From Chlorocebus sabaeus (Eukaryota; Chordata; Mammalia; Primates; Cercopithecidae), in assembly GCF_047675955.1 (NCBI RefSeq), contig NC_132923.1:86029637-86093636 (forward strand): DNA of 64,000 nucleotides, read 5' to 3'. The position numbers and the translations under genes are program-made. Under the pieces are notes generated by a model that saw only the letters and a program-made list of their open reading frames with translations, ran no database searches and was not told the DNA's origin. Numbering within the stretch: the first letter of the stretch is position 1; each line of letters begins with the position of its first letter. This document shows, piece after piece, positions 1-12,104 of this stretch.

Positions 1-334
1 GTCTGTGTATACAACTGTTAAATTGTTAGTCCATCCCTTACTTAACAAAGAAAGGAGGTATCAAATACTATAGTTTAAAGAAATTACTATATAAAGCAAT
101 ATTCATGAGATAATGAACTTTTGGTAGGAAATAAATACCCACCTCACTGATACATGTGTTGATGCTAAATTCCTTTGACTGGAAATGATTATTATTATTA
201 TTATTTTGTTTTGAGAGAAAGAAGAGCCAGTATGTGCCTTATAGCTTTTCTTGAAGTCAGGTTTTTGTATGAATCCAAGAGGGAATATGATTTTTAATGT
301 AACCATAAACTTCAAGGGAAAGAAACTTTGTTTG

Positions 335-555
335 AATGCTTAAGGCAGTGTGCTAGGCAATTGACATATTTTTATTCATTTAATACTCACTACAACCTGT
401 AAGAGGTAAATGTTTATATTTTATGTATGAGGAAATTCAAAGTTAGAGAGTTTACATAGGCTTGCCCAAGTTCACAAGCATAGAAGCAGGTGGTGAAGTC
501 TAGATTGTCTTATTTTAAAAGCCATGCTCTATCTTCTCTATTACTCTGTCCTCTT
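335..555 (+). repeat. MIR SINE
   Basis: The block with a lowest-order resemblance to the MIR core reads: interval of tgtgctaggcaattgaca, then gaggaaattcaaagttagag, then cttgcccaagttcacaagc. These match the MIR landmarks in order and on the + strand. Confidence 0.8.
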
Positions 556-605
556 CAAGATCAGTCAGTGAGGTATTTCAAAACTTTTAAGATTTTTCCT
601 TTGCG

Positions 606-816
606 GGCTGGGCATGGTAGCTCATGCCTATAATTCTAGCACTTTGGGAGGCTGAGGCCGGCAGATCACTTGTGGTCAAGAGTTCAAGACCAGCTTGGCC
701 AACATGGTAAAAACCCTGTCTCTACTAAAAATAGAACTTGAACCCGGGAGACCAAGGTTGCAGTGAGCCAAGATTGCACCTCTGCCTTCCAGCCTAGGCA
801 ACAGAGTGAGACTCCA

Positions 817-849
<33 letters not shown>
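606..849 (+). repeat. Alu with internal deletion
   Basis: The head (gggctgggcatggtagctca) and poly-A tail are present. About 80 bp around the middle A-rich linker and start of the right monomer are missing, so the copy jumps from the first linker to the tail half. Confidence 0.9.
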
Positions 850-850
<1 letters not shown>

Positions 851-944
851 ATTTTTATTTTGGATAAAGAAGTTGAAATTCAATATATGTACATAACGTC
901 TTTCTTCCACAGCTTTGTTTTTTATAGTTATTATTTTAGTTGTA

Positions 945-1110
945 AGCTATTAAAGGCAGATATTATTATTCCTCATTTTACAGGTAGATAGGGTAAGTCA
1001 TAAAGTGACTTGGCCCAGATGTTACAGCGTGATGTTGATGGAGTCAGGAATATAAGCAAGGCTTCTGGCTGTTTCTCCAAGGCTTATTTCACTAGACAGT
1101 ATATTGCTAA
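945..1110 (+). repeat. MIR SINE fragment
   Basis: The run attattattcctcatttta followed by the tgacttggcccagatgttac motif and the downstream gctgtttctcc part fits a diverged MIR core. Confidence 0.65.
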
Positions 1111-1861
1111 CACAGCATACTGTGTGTAACTTATGCAGTCATAAATGTAAACTATTCAGTCATAAACAAACATTGAGTATGTGTATTTACATGGTCTGAT
1201 ATATTATTTATTTAACATAATGTCCAGGGCCTCTTTAAAAATTATTTTTGGATATATTTTTAGGAAGAAATGTTAGTGAATTACTTGTATAATTGGAGAG
1301 CTGATGCCATGTTTTCAAAAAGTAAACTTTATAAATTAATAGCATAATTTAACCACTCACTAAGTGGATGGTATTTATTAACTCATACTTGTTTTATAAC
1401 CCAGACAGGTGTACAGTATATTCATTTGTCCATTGTTTAATTCATGGAGAACACCTAGATAAGACAGCATTTATTTTCAAACCTTGACCACTAGGCTTTC
1501 AGAATATATAAATGCCCAGCTTTTTTGACTTAGAAAATAGCCATTATAGCCAGTTAGTCTCTATGCATTGCTTTGTGTAATTTCCATTTTAAAAACCTGA
1601 TTTAATTGATTCACAAGTTTATCTCTAAAATAAATGTGGAGTTTTTTTTTTTTTTTAGGAGATGCCTAAAGATTTTGCCATGGCATAGACTTTAAAAAAT
1701 AGAAATAATTAGCAAGTACAGAGTTCCTGTTTACTTTTCTTTCTGTTCATTGCCTTCCAAGAGCCTGAGTTGTTTGTAGAGGAAAGTTGAGTAAGGATAA
1801 AAACACTTGGTTGAAGTTTTAGAACTAAATTTCTACATAGAGCTTCCAAATCGGTGTCATT
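1111..1861. other. Intronic DNA with no recognised feature
   Basis: AT-rich sequence. I see no repeat landmark or exon apart from a short internal echo of the phrase cagtcataaa near 1136-1166 and a T12 run at 1641. Confidence 0.5.
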
Positions 1862-2006
1862 TTTATATTTATTTATTTTTAAGGTACAGGGATCTTGCTA
1901 TGCTGCTTAGGCTGGACTTGAACTCCTCCTGAGCTCAAGCAATCTTTCTGACTCAGCCTCCTGAGTAACTGGGTCTACAGGCATGTGACACCTTGCCCAG
2001 TTTCCC
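1862..2006 (-). repeat. Alu monomer (FLAM/AluJ-like), antisense
   Basis: A single diverged antisense monomer with ggctggacttgaactcctcc and gctgagctcaagcaat-type landmarks, lacking a second arm. Confidence 0.75.
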
Positions 2007-2017
2007 ATTAGTATCTT

Positions 2018-2297
2018 TTGTTGTTGTTGTTGTTGTTTTGGGAGACAGGGTCTTGCTCTGTAGCCCAGGCACAATCACAGCTTGACTTCCTGGGCTGAAG
2101 TGATCCTGCCACCTGAGCCCCCTGAGTAGCTGGTACTCTAGGTGCTCACCACCATACCTAGCTAATTTTTGTATTCTTTGTAGAGATGGGGTCTCATGAT
2201 GTTGCCCAGGAGTTCTAGACTCCTGAGTTCAAGCCATCCTCCCACCATGGCCTCACAGAGTGCTAGGATTACAGGCATGAGCCACTATACCTGGCTT
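2018..2297 (-). repeat. AluJ, antisense
   Basis: It starts with a GTT-type tail and gggagacagggtcttgctct and ends gccactatacctggc. Heavy divergence suggests AluJ. Confidence 0.85.
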
Positions 2298-2576
2298 TCA
2301 ATCAATATCTTTTTTTAAAAAAAGATATTTATAGATTAGTCAATCTGTAATGATTACATTATTAGATGATTAAATAGAAAAGAATAGCAAGGCCAAATTA
2401 TAAGATCGTGGTTTTCACAGCTGGGAAATTTTTAAAATGCATTTACTCTTTTTTGATTCGATAATTTTGGATGTTTTTGTATTTTTTGGATCTCATTAAA
2501 TGTTAGTGAAAACTGATGGGATCATTCATTGACTGGTAAGATCTCTCTCTTCCTCTCGTTTTTTGGATTGCCTTTT

Positions 2577-2868
2577 TGTTTTGAGACGAGGTCTCACTCT
2601 GTCACCCAGGCTGGAGTGCAGTGGCATGATCTCAGCTCACTGCAACCTCTACCTCCCAGACTCAATTGATCCTCCCACATCCACCTCCTGAGTAGCTGGG
2701 CTATAGTCATGTGCCACCAAGCCTGGCTAATTTTTGTATTTTTTGTAGAGATGTGGTTTTGCCCCAGCCATGTTGCTCAGGCTAGTCTTGAACTCCTGAG
2801 CACAAGTGATCCTCCTGCCTCAGCCTCCCAAAGTGCTGGGATTACAGGTGTGAGCCACTGCACCTGGT
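2577..2868 (-). repeat. Alu, antisense
   Basis: Full dimer from gttttgagacgaggtctcac to ccactgcacctggtc. A pseudo-reading frame of 86 residues across it is Alu-derived. Confidence 0.92.
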
Positions 2869-4781
2869 CTACCCTAGCAATTTTACCAGAGGGAATTTTA
2901 AATAGGGAGTCAGTTACACAGATATGGAGAAGTTTGAAAGATCAGAAAAGGGATGGTGAGACAACCTAGATAGAATGACTGCAGGAGGCAGCTGTACCAC
3001 CAAGCGCAGGTATGGGTGGTTCTTTCTGCTTGGCAAGGAAAGGAGCCCAGGGCAAGAGCAGACTCATAGCTTCAGTGAGAAGGGTAGGGATGTGGAGGTC
3101 ATGATTCCCATTCCAGACCAAGAAGCAGCAGCTAGAACACATCTACTGGGGAGAGCCCCCTGCCGACCACCAGTGGGCACAAAGGAAAGTGATAGAGGAA
3201 CAAAGGAAAGAGGCTGATGGAGGTTGAGGTTAACAAAACTTTATTTGCAGCTCAGTGGAAGAGCCCTAGGAATTTGTCCCCAGACATATGAGAAGGAATT
3301 CCTGTTCAGCTGATACTGGTAGCTTTGGCAGGATGCAGAGAGACTTACGGAAAAGGTGCTGGGGGAAAAGAAAAAAAAGCTAGAAGCTAACATCAGTGGT
3401 TGATGCTAAAACAAAATGAGTGCCACCATTGGGGTGATATGTAACAACATCACTGGTAGGGTGATGTTGATAGGATCAGTGTGCAAACTACAAGAAGATA
3501 GGGGTGTGTGTATGTGTTTGTGTGTTTGCTGCCAAAGTTTCTATTCTGTTACTGGTCATAAGGCCATAGTTGATACTGTGAGTTTATTTCACCATTTATT
3601 CTGTATTCCCTGTTGTCAGCTAGCACCTCAAATGGTCAGGGTTTTTGTTTTTGTTTTTGTTTTTTTTCTTTTCCCCTCGGTGGAGCATCTTACACCTTCA
3701 TTTTTGAAGAGTCAGAATCCTCAGTTTACCTGCTTTTTTATTAGTTGTAATTTTGCGTTCTTACTAGACATGCCCCCCAAAAATCTCCTGGGCTCCAGTC
3801 ATAGTCCATTGTGTAGCAGCAGCCCAGTTTTTTTCTTGGTAATCAGGACCAGTCACTCTAGCCAGTACTCCTTCCCTAGGTGGTAATTCAGTGCCACGAG
3901 GAGTGCAAAATGGCCAAGTAGCATTTTCAAGTTCCTATTCAATAGAAGTGTTGTGGAAATGTTACATCTTTGGGAACCATGATTTCTGAACCATCAGCAC
4001 CCAATGTTGCAGGAGGCAAAAGTTTAGTAAGCTGTTAGGCATGTAAGAGGAATCACTGTGAACACTTAATTCCCATACATGTGTTTTCTGGCAGTATGAA
4101 AAATAGTGTGGTGTTTTGGACACTGATGTAAATCATTTATACCACATACTTTCAAGAGGAACCCCAATCTTTGAGGTTATCTCCTAACCAGTGTCATAAC
4201 TGAATCTTTAGCAAGTCATTCTGTTCTGTCAAGCTAGCTGCTCCTGGGTAATGGCATACACAGTGATCCCAGTGCTGCACTTCTTTTGCTGTGAAACAAG
4301 TTCCTTAGTTAGAACCAATGTTGTGTGGGAAGCCATCAATACTTAGGTATTCCCTAAGTCCTTGAATGGTGGTCCTGACAGATGCATTGCTGTCAGGTAA
4401 GTCAAGTTCCTATTTAGAAAAGTGTCTTTTTCAGAGAAGATAGATCACTGCCCCCTCCATGATGGAAATATTTTATTACCAGGTCCCTGGGAAATGGCAC
4501 CTTATTGGGGACTCAGTATTAGTCTGTGTCACTTGCAGTTTAGGCACTCCATAGTTTGCCTAGCTAGATGCAGCCTTGGTGAGGGGAAGTCCATGTTGTC
4601 GTGTCTATGCGTAACCTCCATCTCTGTTGACATGGCCACATTGTACATTAATGCATCAAGCAGCCTCAGTAGGAAGGGAAAAAAAGCTGACTGAACAATG
4701 TCGTCTTATCCATGTTATTAAGATCGTTTTTTAAAATTGGTTAGCCTTTAGAGAATATTCACTTAAGAAACAAATATATTT

Positions 4782-5103
4782 AGCCGGGCGCAGTGGCTCA
4801 CACCTGTAATCCCAGCACTTTGGGAGGCCAAGGCGGGTGGATCGCCTGAGGTCAGGAGTTCGAGACCAGCCTGGCCAGCATAGTGAAACCCTGTCTCTAC
4901 TCAAGATACTGCCCCCACCCCCCAAAAAAAAAATTTAGCTGGGCGAAGTGGCGGGCATTTGTAATCCCAGCTACTCAGGAGGCTGAGGCAGGAGAATCGC
5001 TTGAACCCAGGAGGCAGAGGTTGCAGTGAGGCAAGATTACGCCATTGCACTGTAGCCTGGGCAACAAGAGTGAAACTCCGTCTCCAAACAAACAAAACCA
5101 AAT
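4782..5103 (+). repeat. Alu, sense
   Basis: Full dimer starting agccgggcgcagtggctcac and ending in a CAAAC/AACCA-rich tail. It is inserted in the ERVL remnant. Confidence 0.94.
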
Positions 5104-5629
5104 ATATTTTTATTCTGTGTGCATTCTAAAGGATCTATTTTCATATCTCTTCTCCAGACTTTCTTGTCATCCAGTTTTCCAATTTTATTCTTTTCAGGAC
5201 CTGAACTGCTGGCCAACCCATCATCTATTGCCTATGATTCAATGTAGATTTATACCTCAGGCTCTCTCTCCTTCCAGATGAAGTGGTGAACATAGTACAA
5301 CATTAAGTTCTCCCTAGTGGGAGGCTTTTCTTTCACTGCTGTCTTTCAGGGTTATCATTGATTGTGGTCATAGTACTACAGCAGTGTAATTTTGATTGGT
5401 GCCAGCATATTGTACATAATCATTTTTTCTCTTCCCAGTCCAAATTTTTTTCCCCTCAGTTAACTTAGTTATTTCTTATTAATTGTTGGGAAATACAAAG
5501 TACAGCTTTCACCCTCATGTGGTTTCAACCACTGGACTCTAGAAACTTTACCAAGGTGGCAGCCCCTGTATTTTTGTGGTATGTGTCTGCTAATCCCTAA
5601 CATGCATGCGTCCTACCAAAGTATCAAAG

Positions 5630-5866
5630 TATAGGTTTAGTTTTCCTTATTTGAAGTGCATAGGACCAGAAGTATTTCACATTTCAGTTTTTTTCAGATT
5701 TGGGGATATTTACTTTAATCATACTGGTTGGTTGAGCATCCCTAGTCCAAAAATCCGAAATGTTCCAGTGAGCATTTCCTTTGAGTGTTATGTCAGTGCT
5801 CAAAAAGTTTCAGAGTTTCGAACATTTCAGATTTCAGACTTTTGGATTACAGAGACTTAACCTATA
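5630..5866. mobile_element. Pogo/Tigger-class MITE (MER44/Tigger7-like)
   Basis: Short non-autonomous DNA transposon. The left end begins tataggttta; the right end reads ttaacctata, giving imperfect terminal inverted repeats at a TA site. Inner phrases gttgagcatccctagtcc, aaaatccgaaatgttcc and gctcaaaaagtttcagag recall the MER44/Tigger7 consensus. It lies inside the ERVL remnant. Confidence 0.65.
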
Positions 5867-5927
5867 CTTGCTGCTTATGCACTTCAGGACCTATCTATGT
5901 TGTCATCAGTGTAATATCATTCTTTGG

Positions 5928-6012
5928 AATGTCAAGTTAATCAAGATCTCTACAGACTATTATTATGACAAAATGTCAAGTTAATCAAGATCTCTGACTA
6001 TTATTATGACAA
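5928..6012. repeat. Tandem duplication of a 44-bp unit
   Basis: The unit starting aatgtcaagttaatcaagat occurs at 5928 and again at 5972. The second copy lacks a few bases (ctctacagacta versus ctctgacta). Confidence 0.9.
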
Positions 6013-6734
6013 AGAGCAGGAGAGTTGATGTAATCTTTAGGAAAAGACAGTGAAGGTATTAGTGTACCCTGCTATGTGAAAGCAAAATGCACGTCCCAGT
6101 GCTTACAAATTAGTGTAGAAAATAAAACACATATGCAAGATCATTTGTTTCCAGTGGTCCCTTCTTACATTACAGTCCTAACTCCATGGATCAGGAAACC
6201 AATATGGAATATCTACCAGTTACTGAGTGTGTTTTTTTCTATTATACCTCCAGGGCCTAGGGAAATAACTGCAGGGTAGATTGACTGACTGATCACATTT
6301 ACTGTGAGCTGATTTGGGCCAAAACTTCACTTCCAACTCTAGTCTTTCACTTTTGTAAATTCCCCAGTAATTAGCATCATTTTAGAGTTAGCATCTAGTA
6401 ATCTCCTAAAAATCTGGATATTTTCTTTTTATTGGCACACAGATACTCTAGTAAACAGCTGCAAGTGTCTTAATGGAAATCTTAGAGGAAAATTTACAAT
6501 AAATACTTGTGGCACTGTTGTGTTTTAGGGGGTCCATGCCTCATTTAATCCAGGGGCTTTATGTCTGTGAACCAACTTGTGTTTGGAAACTGGAAGTGAC
6601 TTTGATTCTCCATAGTGGTCACTGAAGTCAGGATTTAGGCTACCAAGTCCGGGGGTTCTACTGTTTATGGATCAAGTAGTGTTTTAATAGACTAACCTTT
6701 AATTTTGTTCCTTATAAATACCATGCTCAGTTCG

Positions 6735-6790
6735 AAACTCCGTCTCAAAAAAAAAAAAAACGAAACAAACACACACACACACAAAACCAC
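6735..6790. repeat. Simple repeat: A-rich then (CA)n
   Basis: A stranded Alu-tail-like phrase (aactccgtctcaaaaaa) precedes an A run and a short CA repeat. Only the last bases of an Alu remain. Confidence 0.7.
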
Positions 6791-8429
6791 ATTCAGTTAA
6801 GTACTTTTAAAGGTGTCTGCAGGTCTTGTATGTCACAACCTTCTTGATTGTCACTTTCTGTCCATGCTGTGCATTAACATGATTGTTCTTACCTTTTCTC
6901 TGTCAAATTTTACCATTTTACCTCTGCCACTCTGGAATCTGATCAGCTTGTTCAGGAGTCTTTCTCAATCATGCCATCTCCCCATGTCATTCCCAACTCA
7001 CAGAAAACAGTCACCACAGAGTTTTTCAAATACAGATTCCCTTACTAATGTATTTTAAAATGCTTTAATACTGTATCCTCCAGGACCTCATGGATGATGT
7101 ATAGGATGGTATGTATATATTCAGATTATACATGGTAAATCTACTCCAGCATTCCTGTTTCTTTAAGCATCTGTATTTCTTCTACATTATGCTAGGAAGG
7201 TTCAGGCATCTCATCCATATGAAATGACTCTTTTGAGAGTTTTCATTTAGCCAACTAGTAAACTATTAAGAGTTTAAGCTAAGAGCTTTCACAAAAGTGG
7301 AGGCTAGCATTCTCAGTCATGGGAGAAGGAGCTCTTCACCGACGTATCCTCATTCCATATCTTAGGGCCTCACTCCTTCAAAAACAAAGGAAACTTAGAA
7401 AGTATGTTTATTCAACTTTCACCATAATTCTGCAATCTGCAAAATTAAATTTTGGACCCAATTCTTGGCAGAGTTGTACCTATGGTTACAACAAGTAAGA
7501 AACTTTTAAAAGGCTATTTTTAAAATTTTGTAGCTATCTTGTCATGACTTGAGCTGAAAGTTAAAAACTTAAAAACTCTGTATCATTTTCTTTTTTAAGT
7601 CTCCAAGTCAGAAGCAGCCATCCGCAAGTCCTTGGTGTCATTATTACCATCAAAATAGTCAAATCAAACAGTAATTTGGTTCTCTTAGACTCTTGTTTCA
7701 ATAGGCATATCATCATAATTAGCTACAGGTGATAATGCAGTAATCATTATGCCAATGCATGGAATGCATCACTAGTATCCCGTTTATTATTGACAAGGAG
7801 CTAGCAGTGAATTGAAGGTCACGGTCACATAATCAAGCCAATTCTTGAATCCTGTCTTTGAGAGTATGTTTCCTGGGAACTCTTTACTGTATCAGGATCC
7901 AATCAGGAAATGAAACATACTAGATATTTCAGCAGAGGAAATTTAAGGTGGGATTGGTTACATAGGTATAGAAGACTGAAAGAGCAAAAAGAGGTAACAT
8001 GGATATGGTAAACGCCAGAGGAAGCTACCACTGTTAGGTTTAGGGAACAGAGGGCTTTAACAGAACCATGAAGCACAGAGGAGCTTCATGAAGCTGGGGA
8101 TCAGACCTCTGTGAATGTACACTGTCCAGCTGCTGCTCGTGTTTAAGGGAATATCAAGAAGCTGGTTATAAGAATGCTGAAAAGAGCTGAAGACTGGAAC
8201 CCACCTACAGGGTGATGCTGATGGAACTGTATGCAAGCAGGAAAAAAGAAGTCTCTCCTCCCTTCTTTACTAATCTCTACTAATCTCCTCTTTAACTACT
8301 AATCTCTAGATAGCATCTCATCTTGGTAGAATCTAACAGGAAACCATCTAGCAGAAGAAAATACAGTTTTGCGGAATACTGGCCCCAGCATCCCAGAGTA
8401 GACCATATAGAAAGGTGGATTTGAAGTCA

Positions 8430-9240
8430 AAAAACAGTAAGTCAGTGACTAGCTTTTTCTTAGGTTTTTCTTCAGTTCTGAGAAGTTATGACAAAATTTA
8501 GAGATGTGGAATGTCATCGCACGGATTCTGTTCATAGATGTTTAAGAGCTCACTTTAGATTTCAGCTGTGGGATTCTTTCCTGCCTTTGGACATTTTCTT
8601 GGTTCCCATGTTTTTTTGTACAAGATTACTTTCTTTGAATTTAACACCTAGGAGAAAGGATAGGTTTTTGTCTTGGATCAGTGATTACTGGATTATCTGA
8701 GCTCTGTTGATTGAAAAACTAACTGTTTTTGAACTTTTTGGAATATGATTTACAATGAGAAATACTTGGAGTCCCAAACACATGTACATATACAACTATG
8801 TAACAGAATAAAAAGTTTTATGGAACAATAGTTGGTCCTGTTAAGTGACACAATACTGATAATTTCTATTCTAATCTTTAAAAGACTGATCACAACTCAC
8901 CAAGTCAACGATGTAATCTATAGTTTGATGAACACTGTTCAAAGCAGTAGTATGAAGAAGGGAAATTAAATAAAAAATAAAAATAAATATAACTATTTTT
9001 CTGCTTAATTGAAAAACAATTGAACATTGTTTTTTCTTAAATTCAGGTTGAGAAGAAAGATGTTTTAGAGCTGGTCTTGAGTTCTAGTGGTTGTGAAAGA
9101 CAACATACCATACTGATGTTGCAGTTGAAACACTCCTATGGTTCCGTCTCTCCCCACCTCCTTCTCTCAGAGAGGAAAAAAGAGAAGTGGCAATACATGT
9201 GATAAATTAAGTCAGAGAAAAGCCAAATTTTAAAATAATT
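8430..9240. other. Intronic DNA with no recognised feature
   Basis: No repeat or exon landmark is recognised; composition is AT-rich. Confidence 0.5.
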
Positions 9241-10510
9241 ATTCCTCTACTTGTTTGTTTGGCAAATATTTGAGTGCCTCCTATGTATAAAATCTTAAGC
9301 TCAGGGCAGAGGATACAGCCATTAAAAACACAAGTAAGGCCGGGCGCGGTGACTCACGCCTGTAATCCCAGCACTTTGGGAGGCTGAGGCAGGCAGATCA
9401 TGAGGTCAGGAGTTTGAGACCAGCCTGGCCAACATTGTGAAACCCTGTCTCTACTAAAAATACAAAAATTAGCTGGGTGTGGTGGTACGCACCTGTAGTC
9501 CCAGCTACTCAGGAGGCTGAGGCAGGAGAATCGCTTGAACTCAGGAGGTGGAGGCTGCAGTGAGCCGAGGTCACCCCACTGCACTCCATCCTGGGCGACA
9601 GTATGAGACTTTGTCTCAAACAAACAAACAAACAAACAAAAAACACAAATAAGAGATTTATTCTTGTGGTGCTTATATTCCAGTGGAGACATAGATGTCA
9701 AATCATTAATTATACAACTAACTTTATAATTATAGTTAGTAGTGTGGGATTAGACCTAGTGCCCTGAGTTGAAAAACATTCAATCTGAGATATGAAAGGT
9801 TGAGTATAATTTGTTAGAAGAAAAATAGAAGTGGATGGGTAATGGAGGAAAGGATATTCTTAGAGGGAATAGCCTGTGTTCCTCTGTGAAATGGGAATGA
9901 TTAAGGTGAGAGAAGAAATGAAAGACCATGTGCCTATTAGCATAGAGGGCTGGAGATAATGTAGCACAAGAATATGGAAAGCTAGGTAGGATTCAGATCA
10001 TGCAGGGCCTCATAAGCCACTTTAAGTATGTATCTGAAGAGTAAAGGAGAGTAATTGAAGGGTTAAGAAAGAATTATATGAAGACATTTGTGTCTTTAAT
10101 TTCACTCTAGGGGCATGATGGAATGGAATTCAGTGTTGTAGGAGTACGTATAAAGGGATTAGTTAGGAGGCAATTGCATTAGTTCATACAAGAGGTAATT
10201 GTGGCTTGGATTAGAGTGGCAGCATCAGAGGGTAAAGGTGGATGACTTATGCAAAACATACTTAGGAGATATAATTTAAAGGACTGATTAGGTATGTGAG
10301 ATGAAAGAGAAGAAGGGATCAAGGATAACACCACAGGTTTCTGGATTGAATTGATATTAGGAGTAACGGAGGAGGGTCAGACTTGAGGAAATACTAATGA
10401 ATTAAACTGTGGACATACTGAGTTGGGGATCTGGGATCTTACTAAGTACCAGATGTTGTGCAAATACAATTATTGTTCCCATTTTACAAATGGGACAGCT
10501 ATTAAGTGGG
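9240..10510 (-). repeat. L2 LINE 3' region, antisense, split by an Alu
   Basis: The phrase tttgagtgcctcctatgtat followed by gaggatacagccatt, and after the Alu gtggtgcttatattccagt, matches the reverse of the L2 3' end. Further matches to gcatgcagggcctcataag continue downstream. A MIR-like scrap (cattttacaaatgggaca) lies near 10480. Confidence 0.7.
9337..9644 (+). repeat. Alu, sense, with (CAAA)n tail
   Basis: Full dimer starting ggccgggcgcggtgactcac. The tail is a regular CAAA repeat. Confidence 0.95.
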
Positions 10511-10660
10511 CAGAGCCAGGATTTCATTTTATTTTTTAAGAAGGGAGAGATTTGAACGTTTTTAAATGTTGTTCAAAATAATCCAGAAGAGAAAGAGATG
10601 TCAAAGATACTGGATATAAAAGGGATAATACCTGTGTAGAGCTAATGAGGACCTTGTTTA

Positions 10661-10964
10661 TTCTGGGTACAGTGGCTCATGCCTATAATCCCAGCACTTT
10701 GGGAGTCAGGGGTGAGAGGATCACTTGAGGCCGGGAGTTGAAGACTGGTCCGGGCAACATAAACAAGACTCCATTTCTACAAAAAAATAAAAAATGAACT
10801 GGGGCTTGGTGGCATGCATGTGTAGTCCCAGCTACTTGGGAGACTGGGGTGGATTGATTGCTGGAGTCCAGGAGTTTCAGGCTGCAGTGAGCCAAGATTT
10901 TGCCATCGCTGTCCAGCCTGGGTAATAGAGTGAGACCCCGTTTCAAACAAACAAACAAAAAATG
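10661..10964 (+). repeat. AluJ-like, sense
   Basis: Diverged full dimer (ctgggtacagtggctcatgc to a CAAA-rich tail). Confidence 0.88.
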
Positions 10965-11359
10965 TTTTCGATTTTGAACAGATTAAAAATATGGTATCTC
11001 TTCTATTTTATAGGAAGTGAGAAAGAGTGCATATGTGGGCTTGTTTGTGGATTTGATGTTAAGATAAGGGAAATTTCTCTTAATGGCTTTTGTTTTTTTG
11101 GCAAAATGGAAAAAGACTGAGATGTGAGATAGGGAGAATCGGGGAGAATTGAGGTTTAAGGACAGTGAAATTTCAAAATATTCTGTGGAAAGTAGAGTAG
11201 ATGAGTCAAATAATGATCCAGTGAGTAAATGAGAGTGAGTGAAGAAGACACTTCTTAATTTACCGAGTTAAAAATGATGTTTATATTATAACAACACAAG
11301 GTAAAAATCTAATTAAATGCTAAATGATATGATACTGCTAATAAACATAGAAAGGCAAA

Positions 11360-11490
11360 GAAGGGAAGGAGAGTAATGTGGCCTTCAGTCAATGGGAAAG
11401 ATTTTATGGAGGAAGTAGAACTCAAGTTTGGCCTTGACACACATGTAGGTAAACTTACTTGATAGGAAGAACAACACAAGCCAAGTATGG
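11360..11490 (-). repeat. Probable L2 fragment
   Basis: The phrases gaaagattttatggaggaag and aactcaagtttggccttgac resemble internal L2-type sequence. It lies directly upstream of the FAF1 exon. Confidence 0.4.
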
Positions 11491-11559
11491 AGTGGGTCCC
11501 TAGTGGTATTCTGTAATGATTTGGTTGACAATAATCCTTTTTTTATGTCAACATTTTAG

Positions 11560-11762
11560 TGAATATGGAGGTGAGACCATACCAGGACCTGCATTTAATC
11601 CAGCAAGTCATCCAGCTTCAGCTCCTACTTCCTCTTCTTCGGCGTTTCGACCTGTAATGCCATCCAGGCAGATTGTAGAAAGGCAGCCTCGGATGCTGGA
11701 CTTCAGGGTTGAGTACAGAGACAGAAATGTTGATGTGGTACTTGAAGACAGCTGTACTGTTG
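11560..11762 (+). CDS. FAF1: FAF1 internal exon (probably exon 3): linker after UBA and start of UBL1
   Basis: This exon encodes part of FAF1, a ubiquitin-binding adaptor that binds FAS, HSP70 and p97/VCP and promotes apoptosis and protein degradation. The acceptor AG is at 11558-11559 after a T-rich tract. One base completes a split serine codon; 67 codons follow, beginning EYGGETIPGPAFNP; the last base opens a glycine codon before the donor GTAAGG. From remembered human FAF1 this is about residues 55-121. It holds the Pro/Ser/Ala-rich linker after the UBA domain, then MLDFRVEYRDRNVDVVLED, which is the first beta hairpin of the ubiquitin-like UBL1 domain. The split glycine codon is completed exactly by the exon at 46737, which proves the join. 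The residue after VVLED is Ser here; I recall Thr in human. Read-through into the intron reaches a stop after about 14 residues. At 203 bp, skipping it alone would shift the frame. Confidence 0.96.
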
Positions 11763-12104
11763 GTAAGGTTTTTCCTGCCATAAAGCCTTCACAAATAGAT
11801 AATTAGGTAAACATAGATTTTATACTTTTTAATTTCGTGTTGACTATCAGTGCAAGAAGGGAAAAAAAGCAAGTTGAAACTGGTAACTTTCCAATACTGA
11901 TTATTGTGCTTTATTTTTAAATACTGTGTTGAGATTGAGGTAAGTTTGAGAATAATGTTTTTTGTTCTATGCAAGTAGAATGGTATATGATGCTGTTTTA
12001 GGGCTGATGCAAATCAAACATCTGAGAGCTTCAAAAAAATACCCTAATCAAGTACATTGCATATCACACTTTACAACTGAGACTCACTCATTTTTCATAG
12101 GATA

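Larger units (their letters stand above)
2880..8420 (-). mobile_element. Old ERVL-class provirus remnant, antisense
   Basis: Sequence at 4200-4700 and 5105-5400 recalls the antisense pol (integrase and RNase H region) of ERVL-group endogenous retroviruses, for example around 4440-4660 and 5160-5420. The stretches at about 2880-3500 and 7885-8420 resemble each other in order. Shared landmarks are a gaggaaattta/gagggaatttta phrase followed by ggttacat/agttacac, and later agggtgatg(c/t)tgat. They may be the two LTRs. All frames are broken, so nothing is coding. It was later split by the Alu at 4782 and the MITE at 5630. The family name is not certain. Confidence 0.55.
1..11559 (+). other. FAF1: FAF1 intron upstream of the 11560 exon (partial)
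   Basis: This is the 3' part of the intron before the first visible exon; the donor lies outside the window. It ends in a T-rich tract and TTTTAG at 11559. It carries MIRs, eight Alus or Alu pieces, an antisense ERVL provirus remnant and an antisense L2. Confidence 0.9.

Noticed and set aside
3416..3886. A 156-codon open frame
   Set aside because: It falls in the old ERVL region, contains a GT-rich and a T-rich patch, and shows no family resemblance or splice context.
9354..9701. A 115-codon frame with the residues QAGVQW-type pattern
   Set aside because: This pattern is the common antisense Alu translation and recurs at dozens of Alus in the window.
11763..11806. Extension of the first FAF1 exon into the intron
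   Set aside because: The frame continues for about 14 residues, but the GTAAGG donor and exact phase match to 46737 show normal splicing; the extension would occur only with intron retention.
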